Shown: one piece after another, positions 20,056 through 30,669 of the stretch
Layout: every line of letters starts with the position of its first letter
How positions within the stretch are numbered: position 1 is the stretch's first letter
Assembly (NCBI GenBank): GCA_003427395.1
Contig: BFEA01000504.1
Location: 529,436 to 576,897 of the forward strand
Source of the DNA: Chara braunii
Taxonomy: Eukaryota > Streptophyta > Charophyceae > Charales > Characeae
DNA: 47,462 nt
Reading direction: 5' to 3'
Position numbers and translations under genes: made by a program
Notes under the pieces: model-generated
Told to the model about the DNA's origin: nothing
Database searches by the model: none
What the model saw: only the letters and a program-made list of their open reading frames with translations

Positions 20056-20157
20056 CGAGGGGAGGAAATTACCTCTGATTTATGCATGTCCTCCTTGCGC
20101 AGGGTTCATGCTAATCTCCTCTGTATCATTCCAATTTTAACGGATGTCCCGAAGGAC
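20056..20157 (-). ncRNA. U6 snRNA-derived sequence in 3' LTR
   Basis: The minus strand reads GTCCTTCGGGACATCCG, TTAAAATTGGAATGATACAG, AGGAGATTAGCATGAACCCT, GCGCAAGGAGGACATGCATA. This follows plant U6 snRNA over about 90 bases with few mismatches: the 5' stem-loop, ACAGAG box (ACAGAGG, not ACAGAGA), AGC triad, and the CCTGCGCAAGGA internal stem-loop are all recognisable. There is no T-run at the 3' end and no plant U6 upstream element or TATA box at the usual distance, so it is likely a pseudogene or part of a composite repeat. Its direct neighbour upstream is a tRNA-like sequence. Confidence 0.88.
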
Positions 20158-20194
20158 AGACGCCTGGGCCGCGGGATCGATCAGCCCCGGCCCT

Positions 20195-20269
20195 GAGTCC
20201 CACCATATGGATTCGAACACAGGTCTGTATTTCAACAGCTCATGGGTGTACCCACTGAGCTAGGCTCTC
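20195..20269 (-). tRNA. tRNA-like sequence upstream of U6-like sequence
   Basis: On the minus strand an A-box-like TAGCTCAGTGGG and a B-box-like GTTCGAATCC are spaced as in a tRNA. The D stem GCTC/GAGC and anticodon-type stem CTGT/ACAG can form; the acceptor pairs at five of seven positions. The D-loop is too long for a functional tRNA. Best read as a tRNA-derived polymerase III promoter region, perhaps the head of a SINE whose body is the U6-like sequence that follows after about 37 bases. Confidence 0.5.
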
Positions 20270-21208
20270 GGGTCCCGTACCACGCCCACTAAGCCGCGTC
20301 CCAAGCAAAATGGGGCGTGGTTAAGGCAGCCCCTGCGCGGTCACGAACACACTCTGCAATTCCACTTCAGGCAACCCTGCGAATGTAACACACTCCATGC
20401 GACCCTATATCGACCCCGGTATCGCGTCCCGAAACGGGGCGCGAGCAAAAAGATGACAATTAAAACAAAAATAATAAGAAGTATAAAAACTAATAAAGAA
20501 ACAGAACGGAAAAAAGGGGGAGGGGGACTACAAGCACTTCGTTTATCCCGTGGATCGGGCCCGCCGCCGCACCCGCTAACAAAACCGAGGGGGGAAAGCC
20601 CCTCCGGGCCCTCAACCCCTCAGGTTTCGCTCCACGCTGATCCATTGCTGTTACGCCGACGCTCGCTGGCCTCGATCCCAGAACCTCCGTAGTACCAATC
20701 CAAAGCCATAACCAATAGGGCTAAGCCCAAGCCTGGGATTAGCCAGCGGAGAATCCTACATAAAACGGTGCCGCGTTAGATTGTAAGGCCAAAATTCGAC
20801 TTGGGCCTTACTTCTGCCTCCACCCAGTTGTGCGGCCTCCGCATGCTCACCGTGACGCCGGCTTATCCGAGCCGTAGCATAACCGTCGTGCTCCCTCCTT
20901 TGGTTGCCAGACCTGCCATCGGTGAGTCGTACCGAACCAAAGCGTGGTAACGCTTAACCATCAATAGGAAACCTAGGCCCGACCAATTGTACAGGCCTTA
21001 CGGCAATACAAACAAAAAAGAAAGGATCACACGCGCGCCTTAAATTTTACGCGCTCACTCAATCTCTGTTTCTAGATATTGTAGTCAACTTTCAGTCAAA
21101 AGACTTCGGCGACCAGCACGGTTAGCTCAAAATTGTTTAAGCTAGACTTATTTTCTGTCACTTGCAAAACCTAGGGCGGATACCCTTGTAAGGGTATTCG
21201 TGCCCACA
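20270..21208. other. Distal LTR sequence, no gene recognised
   Basis: The outermost ~940 bases of the left LTR copy on the plus strand (U3-side end in the element's own orientation). It contains a short near-palindrome at the very end (ATACCCTTGTAAGGGTAT, about 21180-21197), also present at 40391-40408. No TATA box could be assigned. Confidence 0.4.
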
Positions 21209-23174
21209 ACTTACCGAACCATATTAAGCGACGTCCTCGTCGCTTCGCAGGATAAAAAAACTATCAGCTCAACCACATTCAAAAATGCTGACAAGAAAGG
21301 TACCAATCCGATTAGCCGACAGACTCAGGTTCGAAGCCTCCAACAATCCATGCCAAACACAACTTTACGCTGTCAGGATTCCAACCTGGGTCTTCGATGT
21401 CCTGACACTCGGACGTCGAGGTACTTATCACTATTCTACAACATAAGTTTTACTGGATCTCTCACTGTCCTCTCCTCTTTGCCCTAGACAGTCGCCGACT
21501 TCTCGTTGTGTGTCTCTAGCCTTTCCCTTGTAAACAGGGTCATGACTAGGGACTTGGGCCCTAACCGAGACCTCTGAAGGCATTCTCTCGCCTCCCTTTC
21601 AAAATTTTCGCACCAAACATACATATATATCGCATAAATCTCCATATAAATTTTTCCTGCAGTCTAGTACAGAAAGACTACGTCTCCATCTTGGCGCACC
21701 ATAGTCTGGGTGATCACGTCAGATCTACGGCCCACCACGTTGTTATTTTAGCGGTAGTGACCACGCGGGTTGCGCCGCGATAGACTTTTTCCTGGTAAGC
21801 ATTCAACCTGGACTCAGAAAGACTCACATGACTCGACTCTTATCCCACACCGCACTGCAGGAGTAAAACCCTCCTAGGTGATCACACCCCTTTAAGTCCT
21901 TACTCCCTTGGCAAGACGCAGGCCCGCTGTTCATGTTATGCCGATCAGCAGCCAACACTGAGGGTTGTACCCCAACGATGCTAGTTATACCCCTAGCTGG
22001 GTCTCTTATAAATGCCCAAGATCAGCACAAGTGGCTGGACGATGTGTCGCAACAATACAGGTCTACTGCGGGACTATACATAGACCTGTCACACATAAAA
22101 GGTATTTACCAGTTCTCTATGAGACAACATAGAGAAGCACGACAACCTCTCCACAATCACAAACAAAAATCACCGCCAGACTCACAACGTCGTGGCCTCC
22201 TAACTTGATCAGAGTAAGAAAGTCACACATCTTAGTGACATCCCTCGAAATGAGTCATTTGCGACATCCAAACATTTCACCAATAACCACGCAAAATTTT
22301 GGTTCCTCTCGTCAGTCTTTTATTATTCAGAATCAACCTTTCATTCAGTCTTTTACTATTCAGTCTTCAATAGGTCTCTCTAGTCATCCCTCTCTCTCTA
22401 TGATGAACTTTTCATGTGATCTTTCCTTAACACATCTTCCCTCTCTGAAGATGAGTCTCCCAATCAAACAATGGACTATCTTTCTATTCAAGGGTGTCTC
22501 AATCATTATAGTATAATACGATTCCTATGAATAAATCAACTTATGGGTTTCCTGCACACTCAAACAATAAATATTTAACATAGTGAACATCCGAGATTCT
22601 CACATCTTTCACAAAACGGACTGCACTTCCTCTCCTTATACCCGGCCTTATCTTTTGCGCAAAAGGCAGGCCACACGGGTATACTGAAGAGTAGACAGTT
22701 TACTTACATTCGCATTCATGAGGTATAAAACGTATGAAATATTTCCCACATATTGTTCACACAAAGTCATCATCCATCAGAGTAAGAACCACACATGTGA
22801 GCGTGAGAGTGATCATCATATACGAAAAATAGTCTCTGAAAAGGTCTCGATATAATATACACTCAGGGATAAAATGTCCCACACAAAAATATCTCCAATC
22901 CATAGCTCACTCGTTTCAAACAAATCCAAACTCACACTAGTACTACCCTTAGAATACATGCTGGGTTTGTTTCTCAAAGGTCAGGGTGTAGGCCACCTGG
23001 ATATGTACACGCCTCATCTATCATGTTCTGGCCCTCAAGATGGCAAGCGTAATAAGAAAAATCCAGATCCAAACCATTTGTCAAATGTAAGAGAATATCT
23101 AAGCCTAAAGGGTGTTATCTAATCCTAAGCCCAAGTCCTATATACAACATGCCAACCATATAGGTAAACCTACC
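21209..23174 (-). other. Element 2 3' untranslated region, mostly unassigned
   Basis: Two kilobases between the second gag and the 3' LTR, with no recognisable coding sequence on either strand apart from the tRNA-like stretch at 21366-21445. No clear polypurine tract is seen immediately next to the LTR edge at 21209, which is unusual for an LTR element. Confidence 0.5.
21366..21445 (-). tRNA. tRNA-Asp-like sequence near 3' LTR
   Basis: On the minus strand GTTGTAGAATAGTGATAAGTA and GACCCAGGTTGGAATCC resemble the D-arm and T-arm regions of plant tRNA-Asp (GTTGTAGTATAGTGGTAAGTA; GACCCGGGTTCGATCCC). Acceptor strands TATGTTG and CAGCGTA pair at all seven positions if G-T is allowed. The anticodon arm is enlarged (CGACGTCC, loop GAGTGTCA, GGACATCG), so it is not a functional tRNA. 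It lies about 160 bases from the 3' LTR of an element that primes with tRNA-Asp. Confidence 0.5.
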
Positions 23175-25775
23175 CTACTCACACATCTCCTCCTGGTTCT
23201 GCCTATATAGTTGAGCCCTGCCCCCATCTGCTGATCTCTCCACTCTCCTACCCCGTCTATCATACATCCTGTCACCCTCCTCTGTAACGTTCCCTTCAGC
23301 CTTGTCCTTTAAAAATTTAGGACACTGCAAGGCTCGATGACCCTCCTTTGTGCAGAAGAAGCAGGATGTATCAAACCACTTCCTGGACTTCTTCTTCTCC
23401 TTCTGGGATCCTGGCGATGATGGTGTTCCGCTAGCCTTTCTGCTCAGCTCATGACTTCGAGCCATATCCAACGACTACTCTGGTCCTGCCCCCAGCTCCT
23501 GGGTACTTGGTCCTGATCGAATCCCAATCCCCTCTGGACCATACTTAGGCGTATCCAATCTCTGGGGCCCGCCCTCAATGACATCCTCCGTCTCAATCCC
23601 CATTTCTCTCACATGAGGCTCCTCTATCCTTTGTTCAGGCGAAAACAAACTCGCCTCTTCTTGCATAGTGTGCACTGCCTCAAGGAACGCGTCCATGGAT
23701 CCCTCCGCTGAGCCCTGAGTTGACTCACTGCTGGATGGTGGCTGCCCCTCCTCAACTGCCAATGGCATGACGGGGCCCACCGCTACTATAGGTAGCGTCG
23801 CGAGTTTAGTAGGGGCTCTGAACTCGAAGGCCTCTCTCTCTGCCTCCCTCTTGGCCTTCGCCTCCAATGGTTCTAGGATAACTCTCCCCATGGGTGACTC
23901 CTGGCGAGACCCCGCTGCAGATGGTTGTCCCGGCAACCCATGTCCCGACTGCCTCTGATCTTCTTGTCGGCTGCTCTTTGCTTTGTTTACTCGCTCTTGA
24001 AGCTGCTGCCTCAAGTCCTCGATAATGGCAGCTTGACTATTTACCAAAGCCCTGAGCTCCTGGATCTCTACCTCCATTGTTTCCAGGCGTAGCCCATGAC
24101 CCTCTTCCTTTGTCTTCTTCCCTGCCAGATCGCTCTCCAATAACAAGTACCGGTCAAAAGTTGTCTTTGCCTGGAACTTGATTTTGCGATCCAGCCTCTC
24201 TTCTGCTTTCCTTGCTACCCCAAACCCAGCTCTTGTTGGCGAAGGAAGCTCCTTTCCTCTTTGCTCCCAAAAGTCCCTCCACATCTCCGGAATTTCGGGG
24301 GCCCTGGGTGGCGCACTGGGCTGCTGTTCCGGAAGTGCCTCTGCCGCCTCCAATCTCTGCCTTTCCTGTCATATCTCTTCTAGCCTCCAGCTTCTTCTCG
24401 CCCTCTTTTCTTCAGCTGTTTCCCCCGCTGGCGCCCTATCTCTCGTACGATGGTCTGTCCTCCCTGGGATTTTTGCCTTTATCTCTCTCTCAGGCTGACA
24501 TGGCTCCTGGCGCGACTCTACGGGTGCTGGCTCCTCCAGGTCTGGATGCTCCAGGGCATGTGCTGCTAAGTACCTGTCAATCAAGGCCAAGGGCTTTCCC
24601 CTCACACTTGCAGTCTCTCCTTCCCTCTCTGCCTTTCATCCTGGCGAGGGGACCATCTCTGATGAGGGTAACGGGACCTCCTCCCTCTGCGACTCCTCAT
24701 CTCGCTCGCGTGCGTTCCCTGGCGGATTTCCAAGCCTCAGCCCCACAACTGGCATCCGAGGGGGTGTGTCCTCTCCAACCTCTATCACCTCCTTCCCGGT
24801 ACGTCCCTTCTCAACACCCAGCCTCCCCTCTCTCTGAATATCTCGGACCTCCTCTCGTGGCACCTCCTTTCGTGGTACCTCCTCTCAGGGTACCTCTTCT
24901 CGTGGTACCTCCTCTGCCCGTCCTCCATGCTCCTCGCCTCGAGGCGACACTCTCCACCGAGAGACGTCTAGATGTGCCTCTAATTCCCTTAACGGCCCTT
25001 CAGGCGCTGGTTCCTCCTCCTGTGTACGTGAAGGAGATCTCCCCGATCCACTCCTAGTAAAACGGCGAAATTCCACCGGTCCTAGTCCACACTCAGGGTA
25101 TGCCCCTCGCCTCTCAGCCTCAGGTGCCGACTCCTCCTCCCTCCTGGCGAGTGCCTTCCGTCCCCCTCGAGATGGTCCGGCCTCCACGGGTTCAGGATCC
25201 CTCTGCCTCTTGCTCCTCTAACGTCTTTTGACTCTGGGCTGAGGTGGCTCTGGCCTTCGAAAGGCCTCTCTCAAGTGCGCCCTGCAGCTCTCCCAGTCTC
25301 GGGCCATATCTCTGATCTGCCTCGCTAATGGCCTCTCCGCGTTCCTGGTCCAGAGGGGTAGCGTCCTCCCCCAGTCGTCTCTCAGTATACCCTGCCCCTG
25401 CATGAACCAGTCGAAGGCGGGGATAAACTCCTTCGCATTCCCGATCTCCAGGCGAATCGGCCTGCCATCGGGTCCCACAGGCGAGGGTCGTAGCTCCTGC
25501 ATCCGCATCTCCACTTCCGATCTCGTTCTCGCCTCCCTCCGAATCTGGGCAATGGGCTCCGCGAACCTGTCGGCTCCTCTCAATCTCTCGATCGCCTGCA
25601 TCGTGATCCAGCCCATGCTCTCAGCATACCCCCAGAAACTATCCAAGAACAGCTCGATGTCCCCATCATCATATACCGTCGTGCTCTCCCGGTGGCGAGA
25701 CCCATGCTGCTCATATCCTCCTGATGCTCCCAACGGCCTCCGTGGCGACCGTGTCCCCCTCCCTCCTCTTGGCAT
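23175..25775 (-). pseudogene. Second Gag-like gene of element 2, with CCHC knuckle
   Basis: About 866 codons in a single frame from an ATG at 25775, broken by five stops (near 25218, 24885, 24636, 24369 and 23475), each one C-to-T change from CGA or CAG. Residues 1-185 hold two capsid-like segments (DIELFLDSFWGYAESMGW; then FIPAFDWFMQGQGI, LPLWTRNAERPLA and a Trp-x9-Phe end). A long charged linker with short VPREE repeats follows, then a coiled coil (about 24060-23960; ELRALVNSQAAIIEDLRQQL), a Pro/Glu-rich part and a knuckle CFFCTKEGHRALQC (about 23370-23329). It has no protease or polymerase. It starts 183 bases after integrase ends, in another frame, so it needs its own initiation or a spliced RNA. 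A Gag-like gene in this place is unusual; an Env gene would normally sit here. Confidence 0.75.
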
Positions 25776-25797
25776 GACTGTCTTCGTAAAGTCAGAC

Positions 25798-25825
25798 CTG
25801 CACAACAGGTGAAGGAGACAATAGG
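25798..25825 (-). promoter_or_regulatory. Candidate 3' splice site before second gag
   Basis: On the minus strand CCTATTGTCTCCTTCACCTG followed by TTGTGCAG then GTCTGAC gives a pyrimidine-rich tract and CAG about 23 bases before the ATG at 25775. With a donor near 32515 it could produce a spliced RNA that skips gag-pol. Motif level only. Confidence 0.35.
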
Positions 25826-25957
25826 AACACGTTGGGGTAAGCAAACAAGTGATATTCAAAGGCTCAAAGCAAGCTCAGGCCAGACCAGACTCATGCAACA
25901 CGCATCCTATCTAATCTACACATCCTATCACCTTTACTCTAGAAAGAGTTCGATTTT

Positions 25958-27283
25958 TCACCTTACCTTTTTTCTTGCCACAAACTTCTTCAGCCTCGTT
26001 CCAGACACCCAGTCCTTCCAATCAGTCCCATTTAGCTCCTCCATCTGATATGCCCCAAAGTCTCCACATCGCACGATCCGGTAGGGACCTAACCGCCTCT
26101 TATCGAGCTTCCTGGACCACTGTTTTTCCAGGGACGAGTCGTACAGGAGCACAACATCCCCAACCGCCAAAGGTACTTTCCTCACTCGCGCTGACTGATC
26201 CCAGCGAGCCTTATCATCCATACGGCTCCTTTCCACCTTATTAGATGCCTCCTGAATTTTTTTTCCTATTGCACTCACCTGACGCGCTCGAATATCGAGT
26301 AACTCTTCAAAAGACAGGTTAACTTCCAGATCCTGACGCCTCCGTGTCTTAAGAAAACTCTCAATTGGAAATGTGGCATGCCTTCCATACCATAGCGGAG
26401 CCGGCATGTATTTAGTGGTCCTCTTTACTGTAATGTTCTCGACAAAGAATGTCGCCCTCAGGTATCTTGGCCACTGATTAGGCCTTCCTTCGGTCCACTT
26501 AGCCAGAAGGCTCGTAATGGTACTATGTCCCCTTTCCACCGGAGCATTTGCCTGGGGGTGCGCGGCCGTGGTGTAGTTGGCTATTACACCATACCTTGAT
26601 AACAACTCTTGCACCTCCTGGCAGGTGAACTCCGACCCCCTGTCCATTACGAACTCTCTGACAAAAGGATAGCGCAAATAGTACTTCTCTATGCAGCTAA
26701 TCAAGACTGGCCCAGTCTTTGTACGAATAGCACGTCCATCTACAAAGCCAGAAAGGTTATCACGTACATCGAAGATGTAGTTGTAGCCTTGATCCCCAAG
26801 CGGCATAAAAAGTAAGTCGAGATGCACCACGACCCCTACTTCTCGTTCCAACCTTGGATGCAACGACTCTCCTGACCTTAGATGAGATCTCTCCTGACAG
26901 GGCACGCAAGACCGACAGAACTTCCCAATCATGTCCATCATCCCATCCCAGTAATATAGCTCACTTATTTTGGTGTATGTGGCATTTACCCCTCGATGCC
27001 CTCCTGCAATGCCATCATGAAGTGCTGCCATAACGTCAATCTGACAGTTCCTACCACAGACGACTCTCCTAGGATTTCCCACTTCTCTTCTTACGAACAG
27101 ATGACCATCCCTCACCAAGTAGCGCTGCATCATCCTTTGAGCCCTATCGCTCGCATCTCTAAGCCGCATTTCACATGATAGAAGAAGCCTCAGTTCTAGA
27201 TAGATTCCCTCATACTCCTCTGCACGGAAAACTTTTTTGATCTCCCCTTCCTCAAACTCGTCGTCCTGGCTCTCCGGCACCAT
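25958..27283 (-). CDS. Integrase of element 2
   Basis: 441 open codons containing a complete integrase. The zinc-binding domain has H and H in LHDGIAGGHRG and two Cys in FCRSCVPC. The catalytic core has VVHLDLLFMP (Asp), FVMDRGSEF (Asp) and HPQANAPVERG (Glu), so the DDE triad is intact. The C-terminal part has GDVVLLYDSS and GPYRIV (GPY/F module). No chromodomain follows. It inserts the cDNA into host DNA after 3'-end processing. The upstream end is open by chance at ATG 27283; in the intact element it would be released from the Gag-Pol polyprotein by protease. It is the only domain of this element without a stop, and is in the same frame as reverse transcriptase. Confidence 0.92.
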   Translation of the reverse strand: MVPESQDDEFEEGEIKKVFRAEEYEGIYLELRLLLSCEMRLRDASDRAQRMMQRYLVRDGHLFVRREVGNPRRVVCGRNCQIDVMAALHDGIAGGHRGVNATYTKISELYYWDGMMDMIGKFCRSCVPCQERSHLRSGESLHPRLEREVGVVVHLDLLFMPLGDQGYNYIFDVRDNLSGFVDGRAIRTKTGPVLISCIEKYYLRYPFVREFVMDRGSEFTCQEVQELLSRYGVIANYTTAAHPQANAPVERGHSTITSLLAKWTEGRPNQWPRYLRATFFVENITVKRTTKYMPAPLWYGRHATFPIESFLKTRRRQDLEVNLSFEELLDIRARQVSAIGKKIQEASNKVERSRMDDKARWDQSARVRKVPLAVGDVVLLYDSSLEKQWSRKLDKRRLGPYRIVRCGDFGAYQMEELNGTDWKDWVSGTRLKKFVARKKVR

Positions 27284-27434
27284 ATCCTTATTCTCAGTCG
27301 GATTCAGCGAGCCTGTCTGACCAAAGCCTTCCTACAGTAGTGTATTGACGAGGAGGTACATTCCCGCCATCAATTTCTCGTGCCTTTCTATCTGATCTGG
27401 CCCTTCCTCTATCATCCTCATGTCTTCCACTAGG

Positions 27435-28143
27435 CTATGCGATCCTGCCACTGCTAACTTCGTCATCCACTGTGACATTTTTACCTCCCCATGGATCTTC
27501 CTCTTCAAAGGGTTTAAAAACTAGCTCTGCCTTCCGTTCATACCCACTTGGCGCTTGCCAAATAGGATGGCCCACACAACTGGGCACTCGCGGGGACCAC
27601 TTGTTAATATGGAGGCGGACATCTTCCTCTTGATCCAAAAATCCGTCAACTGGGGACGTGTTCTCCACCGCCTCTCTTTCTTGCCTATCCCAGTTGATAC
27701 GACTCAACCCGTCTGCCCGGTTCTTGTTCCTAGGAATCCGCTCCAATTCGAAGTTAAACATTCAGATGTACGTCAACCACCTGGCAACCGTTGGATCTAA
27801 TGGAACGTAATTCCTTAGAGAGTAGGTCAGGGCAGTCGGGTCCACTCTCGATATAAATCTTCTACCAAAGATATAATTTCGAAAGATTCGCAGACAGTGA
27901 AGGACGATAAGAGTCTCTCTCTTGAATTGAGAGTAATTCCTCTCAGTCGTGCAAAGAGTTCAACTCTCGAATCTCAAAGGTCTTTCCTTCCCTTCTATGT
28001 TTGCCTTAATTAGGACTCCACCTAAGGCTGTCGGCCCAACATCCGTCTCGACAATAAAGGGTCTCGTCTCCGTGGCGTCATAGTCAGGCGCTCCCAACAC
28101 CAACCCTCCTTCTCGAAACTTCTCCTTCATTCTCGCTACCACT
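27435..28143 (-). pseudogene. RNase H region of element 2
   Basis: The frame 28169-27960 contains PFIVETDVGPTALGGVLIK, the first RNase H block with a catalytic-type Asp in ETD. After a stop at about 27960 the same frame continues to NRADGLSR at about 27715-27690, the conserved end of the region, then a linker. It is one base out of frame with reverse transcriptase (indel near 28140) and with integrase (indel between 27435 and 27283), so two indels bracket it and cancel out. RNase H would remove the RNA template after minus-strand synthesis. Confidence 0.8.
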
Positions 28144-29360
28144 TTCTTTGTTCTTCGCCCCAAACCCATTCCTGATCCTGACGAACCAGCTTCCTCAAAT
28201 ACCTAGTCTTCGCAGCGAAATTTTTGACGAAGGCCCTCCAGAACCCATACGTACCAAGAAAGCTCCTAACATCCGTTATCGAGTGGAACGGTACTGGCCA
28301 CTCAGTAATCTTGTCCGTCTTCTTTACATCCGGTCGTCGACCTTTCTCACTGCAGACGAACCCCAAGATAGTTGTTTCCCTCATACAATGTCTGGATTTG
28401 GCCCCACTTGCAGTGAGATTATGTTCTTCGAGCAAGTTCTGGACCTTCTCAAGGTCCTAGATATGCTTCCAGACAAAACGTCTCACCCCTGGCAAGACTT
28501 CGTCACTCTCCTTTACTGTCGGCCCTTTCACTGCCAAGTCATCAATATATGGCTGAGTGATATGTGGGCTGACTGACTGCATAGCCCGAATCATGGCCCG
28601 TTGGACCATCGCTACTGCATTGGTCCACCCTTGCGAAGCCACATTTATGTGGATTAATCCTCGAGGCATATGCATAGCTGTCACTGACCTGTCTGGCGGA
28701 TAGACCGAAAATTGGTCATATCCAGAGTAAAGGTTTATAAGGGAGATTATAGGTCTTCCAGCACAGGATTCTGACAGCGCGTCTGTGTTGGGCAGCCCCC
28801 CTGCATCTCGCACAGTCACCGCATTTAGCCTTTGTAGATCTTGCACCCACCGCAGCGTCCCGTTAGGCTTGATAAAACAAAACCACGGGGATGCATACGG
28901 CCCACTCGAGTAGTCGGCAACATGAGTACGTATCTTGTCATTGAGGTAGTCCACCACCTTCTTTTCCTCGTCAGGATTAGGATATCGCACCCCTCTTAGG
29001 TTCCAGGGTTCGTGTGGCACGGTGTGGATGCGGATCATATGTATCTTATCCACATCCAACTTGCCGCGCTCCTCGTCGCTAAACGCATAGGCACGATGCC
29101 TCTTCTTCATTAACTCCACCATCAATGCCCGTTCCTGAGGCAGTAGGAAGTCGGCCTCCCCTATTATCAGCTTATCTTTGTTCCCTTCGTTGACACGGCA
29201 CGACTCTGCTGAGGCTCTCTCCTTCATCTGCCGTATCAACCCTCGCTCCCTCTCATAATATACTTCTTCATCTTCCGTAATGAGAATGGGAACTGGGCGG
29301 CACTTCTTATCTACTGTCTTGTACCGCCTTTGGGATCCCTCTTTCAACCGTCCCCTAAAA
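28136..29360 (-). pseudogene. Reverse transcriptase of element 2
   Basis: Fingers and palm are complete: ASPWFCFIKPNGTLRWVQDL, GGLPNTD, SLINLYSGYDQF, HMPRGLI, VASQGWTN and YIDDLAVK. The first catalytic Asp, normally in the LxDLYSGYDQ box, is Asn (LINLYSG), consistent with one G-to-A change, so this copy is probably dead. YIDD is intact. One TAG (28457-28459) then NLTASGAK, ILGFVCSEKG and RSFLGTYGFWR of the thumb follow in frame. A one-base indel in a T-run (about 29355-29362) shifts it out of the gag-protease frame. Confidence 0.9.
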
Positions 29361-30651
29361 AAGGCCGGCTCACTGCTTGTGCGTGTACTGCCGCCGGGTT
29401 CCTCCTGCCATCTGGAAGTCGATACACCAATTCCAACCTCCCAACCTCGGGACTCTCCTGGACCTGCTCCCTCAATGCCTGGATGGCATCCGGATCTGCC
29501 ATCTCATGCGCGGCCACTATATCCATGACCTTACTCACATCTGACAAGCTGAGGGAGAATGCCTTGATTCTCTCCTCCTCTTCCGGCTCTGCTAGGAGCC
29601 TCCGACGCTCACCCTCCGACTCCTCAATCGTAAAAGATCCCGGATTGGGTCGGTTCCTTATGCTCCTTGGCCCTGTATTTCTGCAGGTAATTACCTCATA
29701 GTTCCCGCAGGCAGGGCCACACAGGACGAGGCTCAGAGTCCCATCATGCTTGTTGAAAATCACTGTCTCTGTCCTGCTCAAGAGTGACCTTCCCAAGAGG
29801 ATCCCATGATCCACGTCCGGCATAATGAAGAAGCATACCCTGGCCTTCACTTTTCCAACCTCGATGAGCACATTCGAGGCTGTCCCACAAGACACGGCTT
29901 TGCAGTTGGCCCCATGCAGAATACCGCAATCAGATCGGTCTATATCCAACCCGAACCTGATTTCGTCATCTTCCCGAATAATATTCGTCTCGGCTCCTGT
30001 GTCCACCATTGTTGTACTTCTGAAGCCTTTCACCACCAAGTCTACCGTGCCACAGGCCACACACTTCCAATCCATCTTTGTCCCTGACTTTATCCACTCC
30101 GCCTCTTTTGGCAGGATCGTACCCAGATGGACGTTAGGCACCAAACGCCTCGACAATCTCCCCTTCAGGCCATCGCGGAGCTTGGGGGCTGACGCAAAAA
30201 TCTCCTTCAGGGTCATGAGGTCGTTATGGCCTTCCAACAACCTATAAATTACTTTTTCTACGTCGAACCCCTCCTCCAGCCGAACCGCATACTTCTTTTT
30301 CTTGGGCGGTCCATCACGCAGGACCGGCTCGGCTTCTTCCCTGGCTCCTCTTTTCTTTGCCCTTTGCTCCGCCCTTTGATCCTCTTCCTGGCGCAGCCTC
30401 TCGTCTTCTTCCTCTTCATCATCGTCATCCTCTACTTCCACTGCCTCCTTCCTTTTCCCTGGCTCAGACTCTTGTCGAGGAGGTTCTTGACTCGCACTAG
30501 CCTTGACCTTTCCTCGCGTCTGTGCCGCTTGTGCCTGTCTCGCCTGCGGAGTGGGAGGTATCATCAACATTCCGGATCGCGGGCCTGATCCCACTACGTT
30601 CACTCCGGGCCGGCCGGGCATCGATTCCGGACTGGAGTCGTAAAGGAACAC
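29344..30651 (-). pseudogene. Aspartic protease and preceding linker of element 2
   Basis: 435 open codons in frame with Gag. The first ~190 residues are a charged linker rich in Glu, Arg and Lys with an end (EEGFDVEKVIYRLL, PKLRDGLKGRLSR) shared with element 1. A retropepsin-type protease follows: MVDTGAETNII with the catalytic Asp and the Thr-Gly-Ala triad, and HGILLGRSLLSR as the second conserved block. It would cut the Gag-Pol polyprotein as a dimer. The domain is intact, but the frame ends at a one-base shift before reverse transcriptase. Confidence 0.88.
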
Positions 30652-30669
30652 CTCGGGGATACTAGCCCT

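Larger units (their letters stand above)
13682..21208 (-). repeat. 3' LTR of element 2 (7.5 kb)
   Basis: Matches 32803-40419 along its whole length in the same orientation. By eye the copies differ at about 23 of the first 225 bases and 17 of 330 bases around 14866-15195, mostly transitions. Contents in order on the plus strand: unique sequence with a short CA run (14156-14175), a 125-bp tandem repeat (15960-16530), a cluster of conserved-loop hairpins (16806-17740), an assembly artefact (18081-18312), splice-donor-like sites on the plus strand (18960-20045), and U6-like and tRNA-like sequences (20056-20269). An LTR of this length is far beyond the usual few hundred bases to 5 kb. Confidence 0.85.

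Noticed and set aside
20056-20157. A functional U6 snRNA gene
   Set aside because: No plant-type upstream element and TATA box at the usual spacing, no terminal T-run, changed ACAGAGA box and location inside a repeated LTR.
24212-25057. 281-codon plus-strand frame rich in Pro, Ser and Leu opposite the second gag
   Set aside because: It is the shadow of the charged minus-strand coding sequence (Arg/Glu-rich codons read in reverse) and has no domain of its own.
25958-27283. A chromodomain at the end of integrase
   Set aside because: The protein ends about 45 residues after the GPY/F module, with no aromatic cage pattern of a chromodomain.
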